Below, in pieces: positions 10,501-22,600 of a stretch of DNA of 64,000 bases. Position 1 is the stretch's first letter; the number at the start of each line of letters is the position of its first letter. Source of the stretch: Sphagnum compactum. Lineage: Eukaryota > Bryophyta > Sphagnopsida > Sphagnales. The DNA lies in contig OZ234502.1 of NCBI GenBank assembly GCA_965153455.1, forward strand, positions 8,835,495-8,899,494, written 5' to 3'. The notes under the pieces were generated by a model. That model made no database searches. It was given only the letters and a program-made list of their open reading frames with translations, and was not told the origin of the DNA. The translations under genes were made by a program, and so were the position numbers.

Positions 10501-13429
10501 CGCTTTATCTCTGTTCTTTGTGAACGAAAAGTCACTCAGGTTATTCCACTGCAATCTTTCTCAACCTTTTAGTCCTTTTAGATCTCCATGCCTTCTAAAA
10601 TTGCTGTAAGTAATACTTCTGACTTTCTTCTAATATGACTGCTGGAGTCTCATTGCAGGTTCTTTGTGGCCAAGAGTTGCCTTATGCTGGACTTCTGGAG
10701 AAGGTGGACCAAGAGCTTCTGTGGAAGGTGTGTATGCTTTCTCCATGCTATTTTAGACTTCTTGCATGCAAGAAATGTACATGAAAAGGGTGGACAAGTG
10801 CCAATATTAAACTTTTGAAAGGGTTGCAGGCTGAAAATTCAGATGTGAGTGCAAAACCAACTCCCTACAAGCTGTTGTACAGTCTCCACATGTACCGGCA
10901 TAATTGGCGACGTGCTGCTGCCTACATGTACCGCTACACTGTTCGACTGCGCGAGGAGTCAAGAGAGCCTGCCTTACCAGAGGAGTTGAGAGGCTTGGGA
11001 GCATCCATTAATGCATTGCAGCTGGTGGATCCAGCAAATGCGTGGTTTCATCTGCCATCTCGTGCTTGTGAGTGGCTTGTCCCCAGTAAACGACAGCGTT
11101 TATCTTCATCAGATTCAGGTCAGTGCACCTGTGTATGAATCCCAATTGATGATCTCACAGGGAATTACATGATGGCACCTGGAAGATCATGTGGGCTGCT
11201 CTGAGGTGTTGGCAGATCTCAGATTGTAGGGGCATTGTGTACATCTGATAGCATTGTGTCTTCCTTCTGAATGATCAGCAACAACAGGACTTGAGAGAGG
11301 TGATGCAAAGCCACAACGTGTCATTGACCTTCAAGATCTGGAAAAGGAGTATGCTCTTACAAAGGCCAGAATGCAGCTTGCAAATTCTGACATCAAGCAT
11401 CCTGCTGTAGGTGAGTGACATGCTCCAGATCACCGTGTAAGTCATCTCTGAGAATCTCCACAGCTATGAATGTACACAGAGCCCTTGCACTTTTCCTGCT
11501 GCTTTTGTCTCTGATTGTCATGTAAGAAACTTGAGAGGTGCAGTTGGTGAAATTCTGATGCTGAAAAGTCTGGTGGACAGGTTGGAATGCAACCCCGGAA
11601 GAAGTAGTTTGGTCACTAGTGCAGTGCAGGCTATATGACACTGCCTTCTCACTCCTCTTTCTTTTCTGGAAGGATTCCTCACAAAAAAGGTTTGTACTTG
11701 GCCTTTGCCACTTTGACTTTGAGCTGTGTCATGTCGTTGTCTGAGCCCCGTGATTGTGCATGCATTATATGGATCCTTTCTTACATAAATTCATTGAGCT
11801 TTTGATGGTGATCTGCAGGGAGCTGGAGAAAGTGATGGAAGTGATGGCAAGAAATTGCTGTATGCTCCAAATACAGGAGGCAACTTCAAGATCCTTGCTG
11901 TGAGTCTCCTTTTGAACCCAATACTGTTTGCTAATGACACAATTGTGTGGGTTTCAGATCACAAAGGAAGTTGGCATTTTCACATTTGAAAAATAACTTT
12001 GTGCTTTATTGAAGTTGTTATCTGTTCTGTTATAGCAGCTCTTTTGAAAAAATGCACTTTGGTCAAATAAGAGCACTATATCTTCATGATTGAAAAGATG
12101 CACTTTGGTCAAATAAGAGCAGCATATCTTCATGATCAGATCTACCCTGGCTGTCCATTGTTCTAAGGCGAGGTTTTTTTCCTGTAGAACTATTGGAGAA
12201 CCTGTAACTAGGCTCTTACTGACGGCGTCTGTCAAGGAGGATGTTGATGAAGCCACTGCATTGGTTAATGGAGAACAGACAGTAGCTAATTTGCCAGCAA
12301 CTGGAACTGCCCGAATCTCTTGGCAAGCTCTGCAGTCATATTTGGTAACAGCTCCTTCTGGGCATCAAATGAAAAGCACAGGCACTCTATTTCAGTACAA
12401 CCTCAATAGGTCCTTGTCACCCTTACTTGACTGTTGAATGACTGATCTGTTCCTATCCCTTTGCAGGAGAAGTACAAAGTCATGAATCCACGGCTACCAG
12501 TGGTAGTTGCTGAATCCATTCTGACAGTCGACAGGCACATGGAGCTTCCTCTCTGGCTTGTTGATATATTCAAGGCAAGCAGACTTTACTTTGGCCTTCT
12601 GTCTGCACTTGTTTCATTTCCAAGTACCAACCCTCCAGTTGTGAGAGAAACAGGTGACATTGCAAGAAGATCCAAACAGCCTGTCCCAAACAGTAATACA
12701 TGATGGTAATCTGAAAACTAACAAGGCAAGCTTACCTTTCACATCCTGTTCCTCTTCTCTCCAGTGTGTCTTCAGCATTTTGGTAGCTGAAATTCTAATC
12801 AACTGATTTGCACTTACAGGGTGGAAGGAATGCAAGTGCCTTTGGCATGGCAGGTGAAGGTGCTGATCCAGCAGCGCTTCTTCGCATCTATCTGGACTTC
12901 GAGCGGTTTGCAGAGGCCACTTCACTTGTGCTTGAGTATATTCAAGCATGGAGTAGCTTGGTATGGGCTCTCATTCTCCTGGCATATTTTTCTGGGTTGA
13001 CTTTCAGAAGATGTTCATGATTTTAACATTGGATGTTAATAATGAATGCAGAGACCAGCAGACATCATAAAACGTAAACACATGTGTGCTGTATGGTTCC
13101 CTTACACCTTGCTAGATCGCCTACAAAGATGTTTGGCCAGCTCAAGTGACACAGAATTACGAGAAAATCTTCAGGGATCACTCAAGACTGCTTTGCAGAA
13201 CCATTTCAAGCAGGTAAGCCTTGATTGCAGCCTCTGTCAAAACTTTCAGCTCGTGGATGCAGTGAGATAGTTGAATTCACATCATTTGGTCACCTGGAGA
13301 CTAATTCTGATTGATGTTTATGTGTCCTCTTGCTTCCAATGGTTGGAACCCATTGATGTTTTCTGAATTCGGTACTCATGCTTCATAAACATGCAGGTGA
13401 AGGTGGACTCTGATGATGTGAGAAAATAG
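4516..13429 (+). CDS. NUP160: Nuclear pore complex protein NUP160 (26 exons)
   Basis: Structural nucleoporin of the Nup107-160 (Y) complex in the outer ring of the nuclear pore; needed for mRNA export and pore assembly. Exons: 4516-4709, 5379-5764, 6059-6122, 6229-6389, 6553-6635, 6750-6854, 7036-7130, 7303-7426, 7562-7735, 7925-8117, 8280-8863, 8964-9126, 9235-9509, 9578-9807, 9989-10065, 10190-10539, 10659-10727, 10830-11118, 11279-11410, 11581-11689, 11819-11899, 12188-12344, 12467-12574, 12820-12960, 13052-13213, 13397-13429. Phases join into 1,512 codons plus TAG, the usual plant length. The start MEVPLLHSDAVQW matches the plant family start; an in-frame ATG at 4492 would add 8 residues. 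The N-terminal third is beta-propeller-like (GTLRVWDL near residue 255), the rest alpha-helical. Conserved plant blocks include AKPTPYKLLYSLHMYRHNWR, LPLWLVDIF, RPADIIKRK, AVWFPYT and the terminal VKVDSDD. The exon 5/6 junction is least certain. Introns 4 and 23 use GC donors. Confidence 0.95.
4962..4980. promoter_or_regulatory. Telo-box repeat in NUP160 intron 1
   Basis: TAGGGTTTAGGGTTTAGGG lies in the 669-base first intron, 250 bases after exon 1, followed at once by an inverted CTAACCCTAA (4983-4992). These are plant telomere-type words that in promoters and first introns act as telo-box elements. A regulatory role is inferred from position and from the similar site in AUG7. Confidence 0.5.
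6390..6552 (+). other. GC-AG intron 4 of NUP160
   Basis: Exon 4 ends ...CTTGAAG and the intron begins GCAGGT. It ends TGTGTCCAG at 6552. Using the GC donor gives phase 1 and the junction peptide LELEG-YEVRL, which lines up with the plant family (EG..PVRLWVGE). The alternative GT four bases further on puts a TGA directly after the junction. So the GC donor is favoured by reading frame and homology. Confidence 0.7.
12575..12819 (+). other. GC-AG intron 23 of NUP160
   Basis: Exon 23 ends ATATTCAAG and the intron begins GCAAGC, a near-consensus GC donor, ending CACTTACAG at 12819. The phase-0 junction gives LVDIFK-GGRNAS, matching the conserved plant VHMFKGG block. No GT donor nearby keeps this peptide. 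Confidence 0.85.
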
Positions 13430-15420
13430 TTGTCTCCTTGACAAGACTCTCTGAGACAAGGTCCGCTCTGCTATGCAAAGGTTCAGTTCTTGAGACCCTG
13501 ACAGGTCCAAGTACTTGAGATAATGTCCTCAACAGCAGTAAGATCTGCAGTACTTTCAAATTTCAGCTGGGTGGTACCTTTTAGATTTTGGCATGGTATA
13601 GTCAGATTGGTTGCCCTTTGTGAGGTAGAGCAAATCATTTCTTTGTCAAGTTCAAAGAGTTCCTTTTTTTGTGTGTGCACTGCAATCCAGGGGATCAGAA
13701 TGGGCAATCTGTAAATTGAGGCACAAAGGTTTTCACAAATTCAAAATTTTGTCACCATTTTAGGGACTGGTGTAGGATCTCAGGCTACTGCTGCAATCCC
13801 TTTCCTTACTGGCATAGTTAGCAAGAGTCGGTTGCCTTATTGTGAATGCTCTTTGGCACTAAAGAGGAATCAATTAGTGAATTTGTATTTTCAGGTGCCT
13901 ATATGTACATTGTTCAATGTCCTGCTGATTTGTTTCAATGGCCATATGGTGTCACTAGTTTTTAGAGTTCCTGGAGTTCCTGGACAGTTTCAGAGAGCCT
14001 GTTGCCATTTTCCATTTGTTCAACTGAATCCATTGGCTATTGAGCTTGAATGTAGGGAACTATTCTTTACCTTTACCTCCCTGCTCTGGTTTATTCTTAG
14101 AGTTTGGTGTATCTCATGCTACGTTCAATAATATATTGGAGGCTTCCAACTCTGAACCAGAGATATTCTGACTATTCTTTTGATTGCAAATGTTTTCTCT
14201 TTGGCAACTGGTTGCAAAAGAGAGGAACAAGAAGGTAAGAATTTCTGTGTCTTTGACAGAGAGACTGAGCGTGTTGTATTGAGCTCGATTTACCAATATG
14301 CGGGAGCTACTTTGAAGCTACCTCTCAACTGACACCAGTAAGTTCGCTCCTTTCTTTGTAAATCACACTTGAAGTTCACTCTGTTTTTCCAGAAAGCATA
14401 GTAGTAAGTGAACAACTTCCTTCATAAATATTCCACTGCTTTCTTCAAAAGAACAATGCAGTTGCTTCTGATGAGTGTTTGGAATATGCCATCATGGAGG
14501 CCAACTGACTTAATGCCTTCACTTCCTACAGACTGATGCTGTCATGAAGGTATGTACATCTGCAATTAATTCCTTTTCTGATGTTTCAAATGTCTACTTG
14601 TAATTCTTCCAAGTTATGGGTTATATGTTGTGCAAGCAAAGGATGGTCATCTGAATAGGCTTCAATGTGTGCTCATCTTTGCATTTGGAATAGTGGTATC
14701 TTTTCACCTGAGTATTGTAAAATCTGATCAATAAGCATAGTTTAGTCTTTTTTTTGCTTGTTTTTTTCAGTCTTTTCGTTGGTTTAAAGAGCAGCCATTA
14801 ACTTCAAATTTATTTGGTGAAGAATTAAGGATAGCATTGGGTCACTTTGCTCTCCATAGCTTCGACATAGATTTCATGGTGCGAAATTTATTTTCTTGAC
14901 TAGATTTCTTTTTAGATGACTTGTTCCTCTCACTTGGTTAGTCAATTTCAAGTAATCGGTTAGTATCCCAATAGGTATTAATTGAACACTTCAATAAGGC
15001 ACAACAGGTGTATGCAAAAGAAATTGAGAAGATGATAAAACATTAAAAGAAAATGTTACATGCGTAAATATGCTATCCATGATGCAACATCTTATGTAAT
15101 TCTTTTTAAATGAAAATTTCAGAACCTTGTTATGATTAACAAAATCTAATTTGATGTTTTGAAAAATGCATGCCAAATTGTGACTCAAAATTCATTTGAC
15201 AGCTTAAAGAACTAATGATAGGTTTTGAAAAACATGTCAATGTGTATGGATAAAGCAGTATGCATCATCATGGCTTTACATAACTTTTGTAAGTTATGTA
15301 TCAATGAACATAGTATCAATGAACTTATTATTGGTGATATTAAAGATTGAAACCACTCGTTGATTAATTTGACAAAGAGACATTTGACTATAATCATAAA
15401 CTCATTGACAAATATAACAT
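13430..15420. other. NUP160 3' flank with two exon-like islands
   Basis: The first few hundred bases after the NUP160 stop are probably 3' UTR, but no poly(A) signal could be chosen with confidence. Around 14255-14330 (reading ERVVLSSIYQYAGATLKLPL, then TGA) and 14461-14552 (SDECLEYAIMEAN, then TGA; a later CTACAG-ACTGATGCTGTCATGAAG-GTATGT) there are short stretches with codon-like texture and splice-like borders. I do not recognise them. They may be remains of a gene. From about 14700 on the DNA is AT-rich and shows nothing more. Confidence 0.35.
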
Positions 15421-16121
15421 TAACCATCATAAACTCATTAGGTAGTGTTGTTAGTTGTGTTGAACTCTTGCAAACCTTGATTCATATCCCGTTGTGAACC
15501 ATAAGGAGTTCAACAAAATCGAACCTAAGTTCAAAGTGCAAGTTGGATTCTAGGCAGAACATAACCACCTACAAGTTTACAAGATGTTGTGATGGCAATA
15601 AAGATGTTTGCCAACAAGTTCTGGAGAAAATATTGTCAAAGGTTTTAGGAGACAATCCATGGCTTATTTGGCCTTGATGAATCAATTACAGAATTCGATT
15701 CACAGGTAGTTGAATTATTTGTTGGGATTCGACGACACACGAACAATGTTCTTTGACCATGTGCTTCTCAAGAATTGGTGAGAGAATGACGTCGAACCCA
15801 TTAACGATGATTATAAACACTCTATTCTTGTGTACAACAAGAAGTTGGATGCATTTGTGGCGGAGGAGAGTGCAATAGCCATGTTAGAGAATGGTCACCT
15901 TACAATGGGGGGGCTACATTAGAGTATGTGTAGAGCAAAAGCAGGCGCAAAAACTTTTGTTAATACATAGTTTACAAATCAACTAATTAATTTTAACGCA
16001 CTCATGTTCCAGAACAACAAACAATCATTAACCTGTTTTTGAAAATAAATGACATGAAATTTGATATATTGAGATTTTGGCAATCTTAATATAAAAGGTT
16101 ATGGTCTTGTGATTTAAAGGC

Positions 16122-16601
16122 TTAACTTTTCCTAGGAGAATAAGGCATAATGCTCAACCCACACCCTCCATCCATCAAGACAATAAGGATGATTTTATAT
16201 GTGATCGTAATTTCAATTTCAATAGGATGCACATCAAGAGGCGTGCTAGCCTTGACTTCTAAAGTAGTTTTCACTCTTTTGGGTTTCCTAACACTCATAG
16301 GGCTTTTTTTGAATTCTTTCTGAATGCACAATTGTGCAATAGATATGTTGGCTTTGGTGTTGCACAAATCGACCTATAGGTCGTAACGTTTGGTTGGGTT
16401 ACGCTATTGAACTTGATTAACCTTGGGAAATTTATCTCCCTCGACCTTAGTTTGCCTAACATTTTTTTTGTCCTCTTTGAGCACTTTATTCAAGTTCAAA
16501 AAAATAAGAAGCATTTTTAGATTGAATTTGTAATTTTTTTCTATTATATGTATGGTTATAGATTTAACCCTAATCATGATTACTAAAGTTCCATCTAACA
16601 A
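16122..16601 (-). mobile_element. Ty3/gypsy-type gag-protease relic
   Basis: On the minus strand a broken frame contains DLCNTKANISIAQL, typical of plant gypsy polyproteins just before the protease, and then VLMDGGCGLSIMP, which resembles the retropepsin active-site block (D-G-G/A-x-x-x-x-x-M). A stop separates YDL from VDLCNTKA, and a further stop follows shortly after the protease block, so the copy is dead. No reverse transcriptase, integrase or LTR could be seen. The lysine-rich frame at 16404-16601 may be the decayed gag tail. Confidence 0.6.
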
Positions 16602-18899
16602 ATGCTATGAATATGTCTACCGACACAAATGTAACACACAAAGAACCTTTGCTTAACTTACAAATTACATTGAAGTTTATCGTTAAAGAAATGACCTATA
16701 TGATGAAATTTGGGCTAATTCATCACTATTCAAAACTAGGAAATGTGTCCAACTTACTTACATGTAATACACCATAATCCAAAAAATGCATGCTCGACTC
16801 ATGTGGTGGCCTAGGGTTAGGATCTTGTTTTTTGACAAGGCAAAACTTTTTTTTTTCATAGTTTGTGATGTTTTCATAATTTCAACTTTAAATTCTCTCT
16901 TAGCTATTATTGTGTCACTTTAATGCAACTAATTTGCAACTACCATGGTAATATGATGTTGGCATTACTTTTCATTGATCCACCAAAATGTGACACGTGG
17001 CACTATGAAAATTTTTGGACGAAAATATTTTCTTTTTGAAATTTTGGTCTTCACCATCCATTATGATTGTTCATTTTGTATAGTTTTAGATTGTGGATAA
17101 TGTAAGGTGAAATAATTTAGAATAATGAAAAGTAACCTAACATAAGTAGTATTTTTATATTAGGGAAAATCTTATCCATTTATTATTTAAAAAATTCGAA
17201 AAAATGGTCATTGAAATGTTCTTGAATAGTGATATTCAAAAATAAATTGTTTAGATGATTTTACACTTTCAAAAAAAATTAAATGTAATTATGTACGTTA
17301 TTGAAAAAAATAATTAATTAAACGTAATCATTTCATTTGGACAAATTTTCAATAAGATATGAATTTTAAAAGTTTATATTTTCATAATATTTAAAATGAA
17401 GTAATTGATAAATAGAATGCAATGTAACACATTGTGATTCACCAAACAAGTTTTTATGTGGGTTTTCATTTATGTGGTAATAATTTTAAGGTTTTTGGTT
17501 GGATGTCGATTGCATAAACAATAACAAAAATTCACACAAACATGTATCATGTTAATGCATGATGGCAATGTAGATATAATTTTATGGGCAAGATGGAATA
17601 AAACATGAAAGTCTTTCAAATGTTTCATGATTCAAAATTTTGTGAAACAATTTGTTAGAATCAAAGATAATACATTTGTAATGATATGCATGTTGGTCAA
17701 TTCTAGTGATAGTGTCTAGTGGTTGCCATTCACGTGAGTGTGTTGTAGACATTATTGTTAATATTGGATCTTTTGACATAAGCTAGGATATGAATGGGTG
17801 TCATATTGTTGATTTTCGAAATGTCCAATGTAAGTTGTTTGCACACTAACATATTTATGTTCATCCATTAACCATTCAATATTGTCTAATAATATGTTTT
17901 TATGTGTATTTAGTAGTCCATATTATTCTATTTAATTTTGATATGTATGAAATAATTGGCATCATAGGTGTAATCATAATCAAATGAGCTGGCAGTGTCA
18001 ATGGACTCAATCACAAATGGGCCTTTTTTGAGCATTTTGATTTTTTCATATAAATGAATTTTTGAAGGATTTTTTTGGTAACATGTTTTTAAATATATTG
18101 TTAAGTCCCCCAATAAATTACATTACTTGTGTTAACTCTTTTTGAATAAATATGAAAATTTCAAAAGTATACAAATTTTATTAGATTCTATGTTTTGTCT
18201 TGAAAAATGATCATAATTTCAAATTAACATGCAAAAATATGATAATTACTTTAAGCTTTAATTTTTTGTATAATAAACCAAGACTTTGTTCATATGTAAT
18301 ACATATTATGACCCATTTACATCTAGCAAATGACTTTTGGAATTTGAAAATTCTGAAATGATATTTTGAATTTCTAAAATTTTCAAGTACCATAATTTTT
18401 AAATTATGAGTGCTTTTCATATGTGGATGGTAGGTTATCATCATTTCAATTTTTTCCCCATCAATATATATATTTTAAAAGAGTCCTTAACCAAATGTTT
18501 TATAAAACTGATTCCAGGGCATTTAAGTCCAAAAGTCCTTTATTAAAATCAAAACTTAATTTATTAAATTAAATTATTTTCTTGGAAATTCTTCATAAAT
18601 CATTCACATAAATCATTTAACACAAATTTCCTTAATCAACATGATATTAAAGTGGCATTACATAAACATGTTTAAAAAGTTGACAATGTTTTACTCATCC
18701 AACATGGTTTTTGGCTTGTTTGACTATGATTGCACCTTCATGTAATTTATGATTTTCATGATGAAAAATATTTATATTTTCATTTTTAGGTGATATAAGG
18801 TGATTTTTTTGGTTAATTATGATTATGTGTCACATGATTTAGATGTCAACAAATTTGTATTAACTTTATGTAACATGGATTTTTTAAGGTTTTCAAATT
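16602..18899. other. AT-rich intergenic DNA, no gene seen
   Basis: Only short chance frames occur (longest about 77 codons). Composition is uniformly AT-rich with poly(A)/poly(T) tracts. It could be more decayed retroelement, since it adjoins the gypsy relic, but no protein block is recognisable. Confidence 0.5.
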
Positions 18900-20800
18900 A
18901 CACATTTCGTCATATCATTACAAGAAATCATGGTTTTCTAGAAGGCCAACTTGATCAAAATGTCCACATTGACCAAAGGGTATGTCCATTTTGATTAAAG
19001 GTTTGGGGCATGAAAAACACATATTCCATTTGACCAGTACATTTGATTAAAGTGACCTATTTGATCGTGTCAAGCCCAAGACTTGGTCAAAATGGGCAAA
19101 TGTCCATCAAAATGGCCATGGTTTAGTCAAATTGGCCACATTGAATGGATAGGTTTTTGTCAAATTGACCATTATGTTTTGACATTTAATCAAATGAACC
19201 ATACTCATTTGATGACTTAGCTTACTTTTTAAACGTGGGTTACTTACCTAACTTAACATAATTAATTTAAGTTAAGCTAGGCCTCGACCACCTATCTTGC
19301 CTAGCATAATTAATAGGCTACTAAGTTACTTGTTAGGTAATAACATAATTAGTAGCCTAACTAGGTAACCTAGCCTAGACCTACTTAATAGATTACTTAG
19401 GACATAACCTATGACTACTAAATAGTTTATAAAGGTCCAACCACTCTATTAAGAGCCACACATGCCCCCTTAGACCACTGTTTTATTCTTAAAATCTTCT
19501 TGGAATGTTTTTAATACATCCTTCCAAAAAAAATTAAATTCTTTTAAATTTTCTATAATACTATTATGTTAAGGTGTATATTTTTAAAAATCCAAAAATA
19601 TGTCATTAAAAAATATTTTCAAATTGTGTTTTTAATGTCAAAACTACTTTAAGTTGTTTTATGCAACTTTAAAACAATGGTTACGACAGGTTAAAAGTCC
19701 TTATACGTATTTTTCATTCATTAGATTGATTCCAAATTTGCCTACAAGGTAGGTAGCATAACCTAGGCCATTTAAGCCTATTAAGTATGTAGTTTAACTT
19801 AGGCCACTTTAGCCTATAAGCTGGTAGGTTGCCTAACCTAGGTTGCTTAGGTTAACAGAAGCTATTTAGGCCACCTAGGCCTACTAAGTAGGTATGTAGA
19901 TCACCTAGGTTAGGCCACCTAGCCTAATTTAGTAATTAGGTAGTATAAGCTTAGACGTACCTAATAGGCTAGGTTATCTACTTAATATGTTTAGGCTAGG
20001 TTTATTAATAGGTCAGTAGGTACTCACATAACTTACTAAATAACATCTAAGGCATAGGTAGCTTATTAAGTAGGTATAACATAATCCTAGTATGTACTTA
20101 TAAGGCTTAGTAGACTATAACCTACATGTTATTTAAGTGCATGCATTTATTAATAAATAGTTCCCACCTACCTAGGCCAACCTACCTATAACCTACCTAT
20201 TTATGTAAATAACACATAAAAAAACTCAAGTTCATTTAGTAATATGTTGAAAAAAATTCATGGAAGTTGATTATAATATGTTGGTCTAAAATCATGTTCA
20301 TTACAATTATATTGTCCAAAAAATCACCTTGTGGGGTGGTGGTGTAATGGTTAAGGATTTAACTCTTCAATGTGGAGGTGAAGAATTCAAGCACCCACAC
20401 TTGCAACCTAGGCTACCTTGGCTATTTAGGTGATTTAATTAGGTAACTTAGGTTACAAAGCCTACCACTATCACAATTCATGGTTTTTTAAGAGGTTCAA
20501 ATTGACTAACTTGTCATTTTGCCTAATGGACATGTACATTTTGATCGAAGGCTAAGGGCTTGAATGACACATGTATTTGTTGATTGATCAACTTGACTAT
20601 AATGGTTCATTTGACTAGATACACATAATCAAGTTATATAACCTTAGTCAAAATGGCCAATGGTCTTTAATCAAATTGAACATTTAATCAAAATGGCCAA
20701 TGATCTTTAGTAAAAATGACCATTGGTCTTTAATCAAGTTGAATATTTAATCAAGATGGCCAATGATTTCTAATCAAATACGATATGGTTTACTACTTTA
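18900..20800. repeat. Direct repeats flanking a TAGG/CCTA-rich block
   Basis: The segment at about 18905-19200 (CATGGTTTTCTAGAAGG, then many words like TGGTCAAAATGGCCA) returns in diverged form at about 20470-20790 with the same word order. Between them, about 19200-20200 is built from degenerate words such as CCTAGGTTAGGC, TAGGTAGGTA and CCTACTAAGTAGG. There is no coding potential. It could be a decayed element with terminal direct repeats or two copies of one repeat family around an expanded simple sequence. Confidence 0.55.
20331..20397 (+). repeat. tRNA-like sequence (SINE head or tRNA pseudogene)
   Basis: GGGGTGGTGGTGTAATGGTT followed by AAGGATTTAACTCTTCAATG and then AAGAATTCAAGCAC has the order of a tRNA: an A-box-like TGGTGTAATGGTTAAG, an anticodon-arm-sized middle and a B-box-like AATTCAAGC. 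The B-box departs from GGTTCGANTCC, so a working tRNA gene is unlikely. Confidence 0.4.
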
Positions 20801-20989
20801 TTAATCTACCCCTTACCTATTCATCCCCCTATTTACTTAGTTAGTTACTTACCTACCTATTACCCACCCACTCACGCACCTACCTTTTATTTACCTACCT
20901 ACCTACCTACATACCTACTTATATTTTTCACTTCTGTTAACATAACTATTTATTTACCCACCTACTAACATATTATTTACTTCTTTATC

Positions 20990-21765
20990 CACCCACTTAC
21001 CTATTTAATTTTAGCCACTAGGTATAACCATTATGTTTAACCACTAAATTTAACCATTAAGTTTACCCAAATTTTAGCCAAACTTTTACCATTAAGTTTA
21101 CTTTAAATTTAGTCATTAAGTTTAACCGTCATGCTTAGCCATTAAATTTAGCACTAAATTTAGCCTCAATTAAACCATTAAAATTTGCGAATAGTTATAG
21201 CCTAAATTTAGCCACTAAGTATAACCTAGGTTTATCCAATATGTTTAACCACTAAAGTTACCCACTAGGATTAGCCATTAAGTTTAACCTAAATTTAGAC
21301 ACTGTGTTTAGCCAAAGTTTAATCATTATGTTTAGCCATTAGATTTTGCCATAAGGTTTAGCTTAAATTAGTCATGAAATATGTTTAACCATTAGGTTTA
21401 TCAACTAAGTTTAGCCATTATATTTAACCATGAAATTTAGCCGTTAGGTTTATCAACTAGGTTCAATCACTATGTTTAACCATTAAATTTAATCAAGGTT
21501 TAGCCATTAGTTTAAGTCATTGAGTTTAGTCACTAAGTTTAGCCATTAGTTTAAGTGGATGAATTTAATCACTAAGTTTAGCCATTAATTTAAATCATTG
21601 AATTTAGCCACTAAGTTTAATCATTAGTTTAAATCTTTGGATTTAATCACTAAGTTTAGCCATTAGTTTAAGTTGTTGAGTTTAATCATTAGGTTTAGTC
21701 ATTATTTTAAATCATTGAATTTAGCCACTAGTTGTCACCTAGGTTTAATCATTGTATTTAATGAT
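20990..21765. repeat. Degenerate short tandem repeat, TTTAGCCATTA-like
   Basis: About 775 bases are made of variants of a short word, AAGTTTAGCCATTA or AATTTAACCACTA, repeated dozens of times with spacing of roughly 13-20 bases and many substitutions. A higher-order unit near 35 bases appears at 21480-21720 (GCCATTAGTTTAAGTCATTGAG...). No frame stays open. This is an old microsatellite or minisatellite. Confidence 0.75.
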
Positions 21766-21811
21766 ATGAAATAAACATGTGAAATTAAAAACTTGATAAA
21801 AGTTGAACACC

Positions 21812-21876
21812 TTTGATGGTGTAGTCCATTGGTAAGCACTTGGTTCGTCATTGTGAAAATTTTGGGTTCAATTTCA
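21812..21876 (+). repeat. Second tRNA-like sequence
   Basis: GATGGTGTAGTCCATTGGTA then AGCACTTGGTTCGTCATTGTG and TTTGGGTTCAATTTC resembles a tRNA with an A-box (GTAGTCCATTGGTAAG), an anticodon-sized middle and a B-box (GGGTTCAATTTC). The acceptor arms do not pair well, so it is more likely a SINE head or tRNA pseudogene than an active gene. Confidence 0.4.
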
Positions 21877-22229
21877 TTATACTTATAACTTAAATGCATG
21901 CTTAAAGGACTAGGGTACGTAGGTTAGACTAAGGTAGTTTGGTGAGGTTAGGTTAGGTAGGCTAGGATGATAAACACTATTACATATGTTTTGTAACATG
22001 TTAGATTATTGTACATCTTCAGTTTGCTTCATTTATTATGTCAATATTATTGTGTTGGTATATTTGTTCCATTTAATTTTTTCATGGTTGGGGGTTTTAA
22101 TTATTCAAGTTAAAAGAGTAAATTAACTTGGGTTACTTTCTATTTGAATAGTTGTAATAAAGCAATCTAGTGAAGGTAATCTTTTTTTTGTGGAGTAACA
22201 TATTAATCACTAAATATTTTATTTTCATT

Positions 22230-22600
22230 TCATCTTTAGTTGTAAGTTAATTGCAAAGGATAGGAACAAAATTCATTGCTCAAATGGATGAATGAAATGA
22301 TTAAAAAATATATTCGTTAGACTAGTTATAAAATAGTTGTAAATAATTTGCAAAAGATAAGGATATTTATCATCCATTTGTCAAATGGATGAATGAAATA
22401 ATAAAGGAATATATTTGTCAAACTAGTTGTAAAATAATTGTAAATAAATTGCAAAGGATTGGGATAAAATCCATTCACATCAAATGAATGAATGAAATAA
22501 TTAAAGATTATATTTGTCAAACTAATTGAAAAATAGTTGTAAATAAGTTGCAAAATGTATTAACATACGTCATTTGTCGACAAATGGATGAAATGCCACG
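22230..22600. repeat. Tandem repeat of about 100 bp, 3-4 copies
   Basis: The word CAAATGGATGAATGAAAT (with small changes) starts at 22281, 22382, 22481 and 22581, giving a regular period of 99-101 bases. Each unit continues with TTGTCAAACTAGTTGTAAAATA and ends near TTGCAAAGGAT. Units differ by roughly one base in six by eye. No coding function is seen. Confidence 0.85.
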
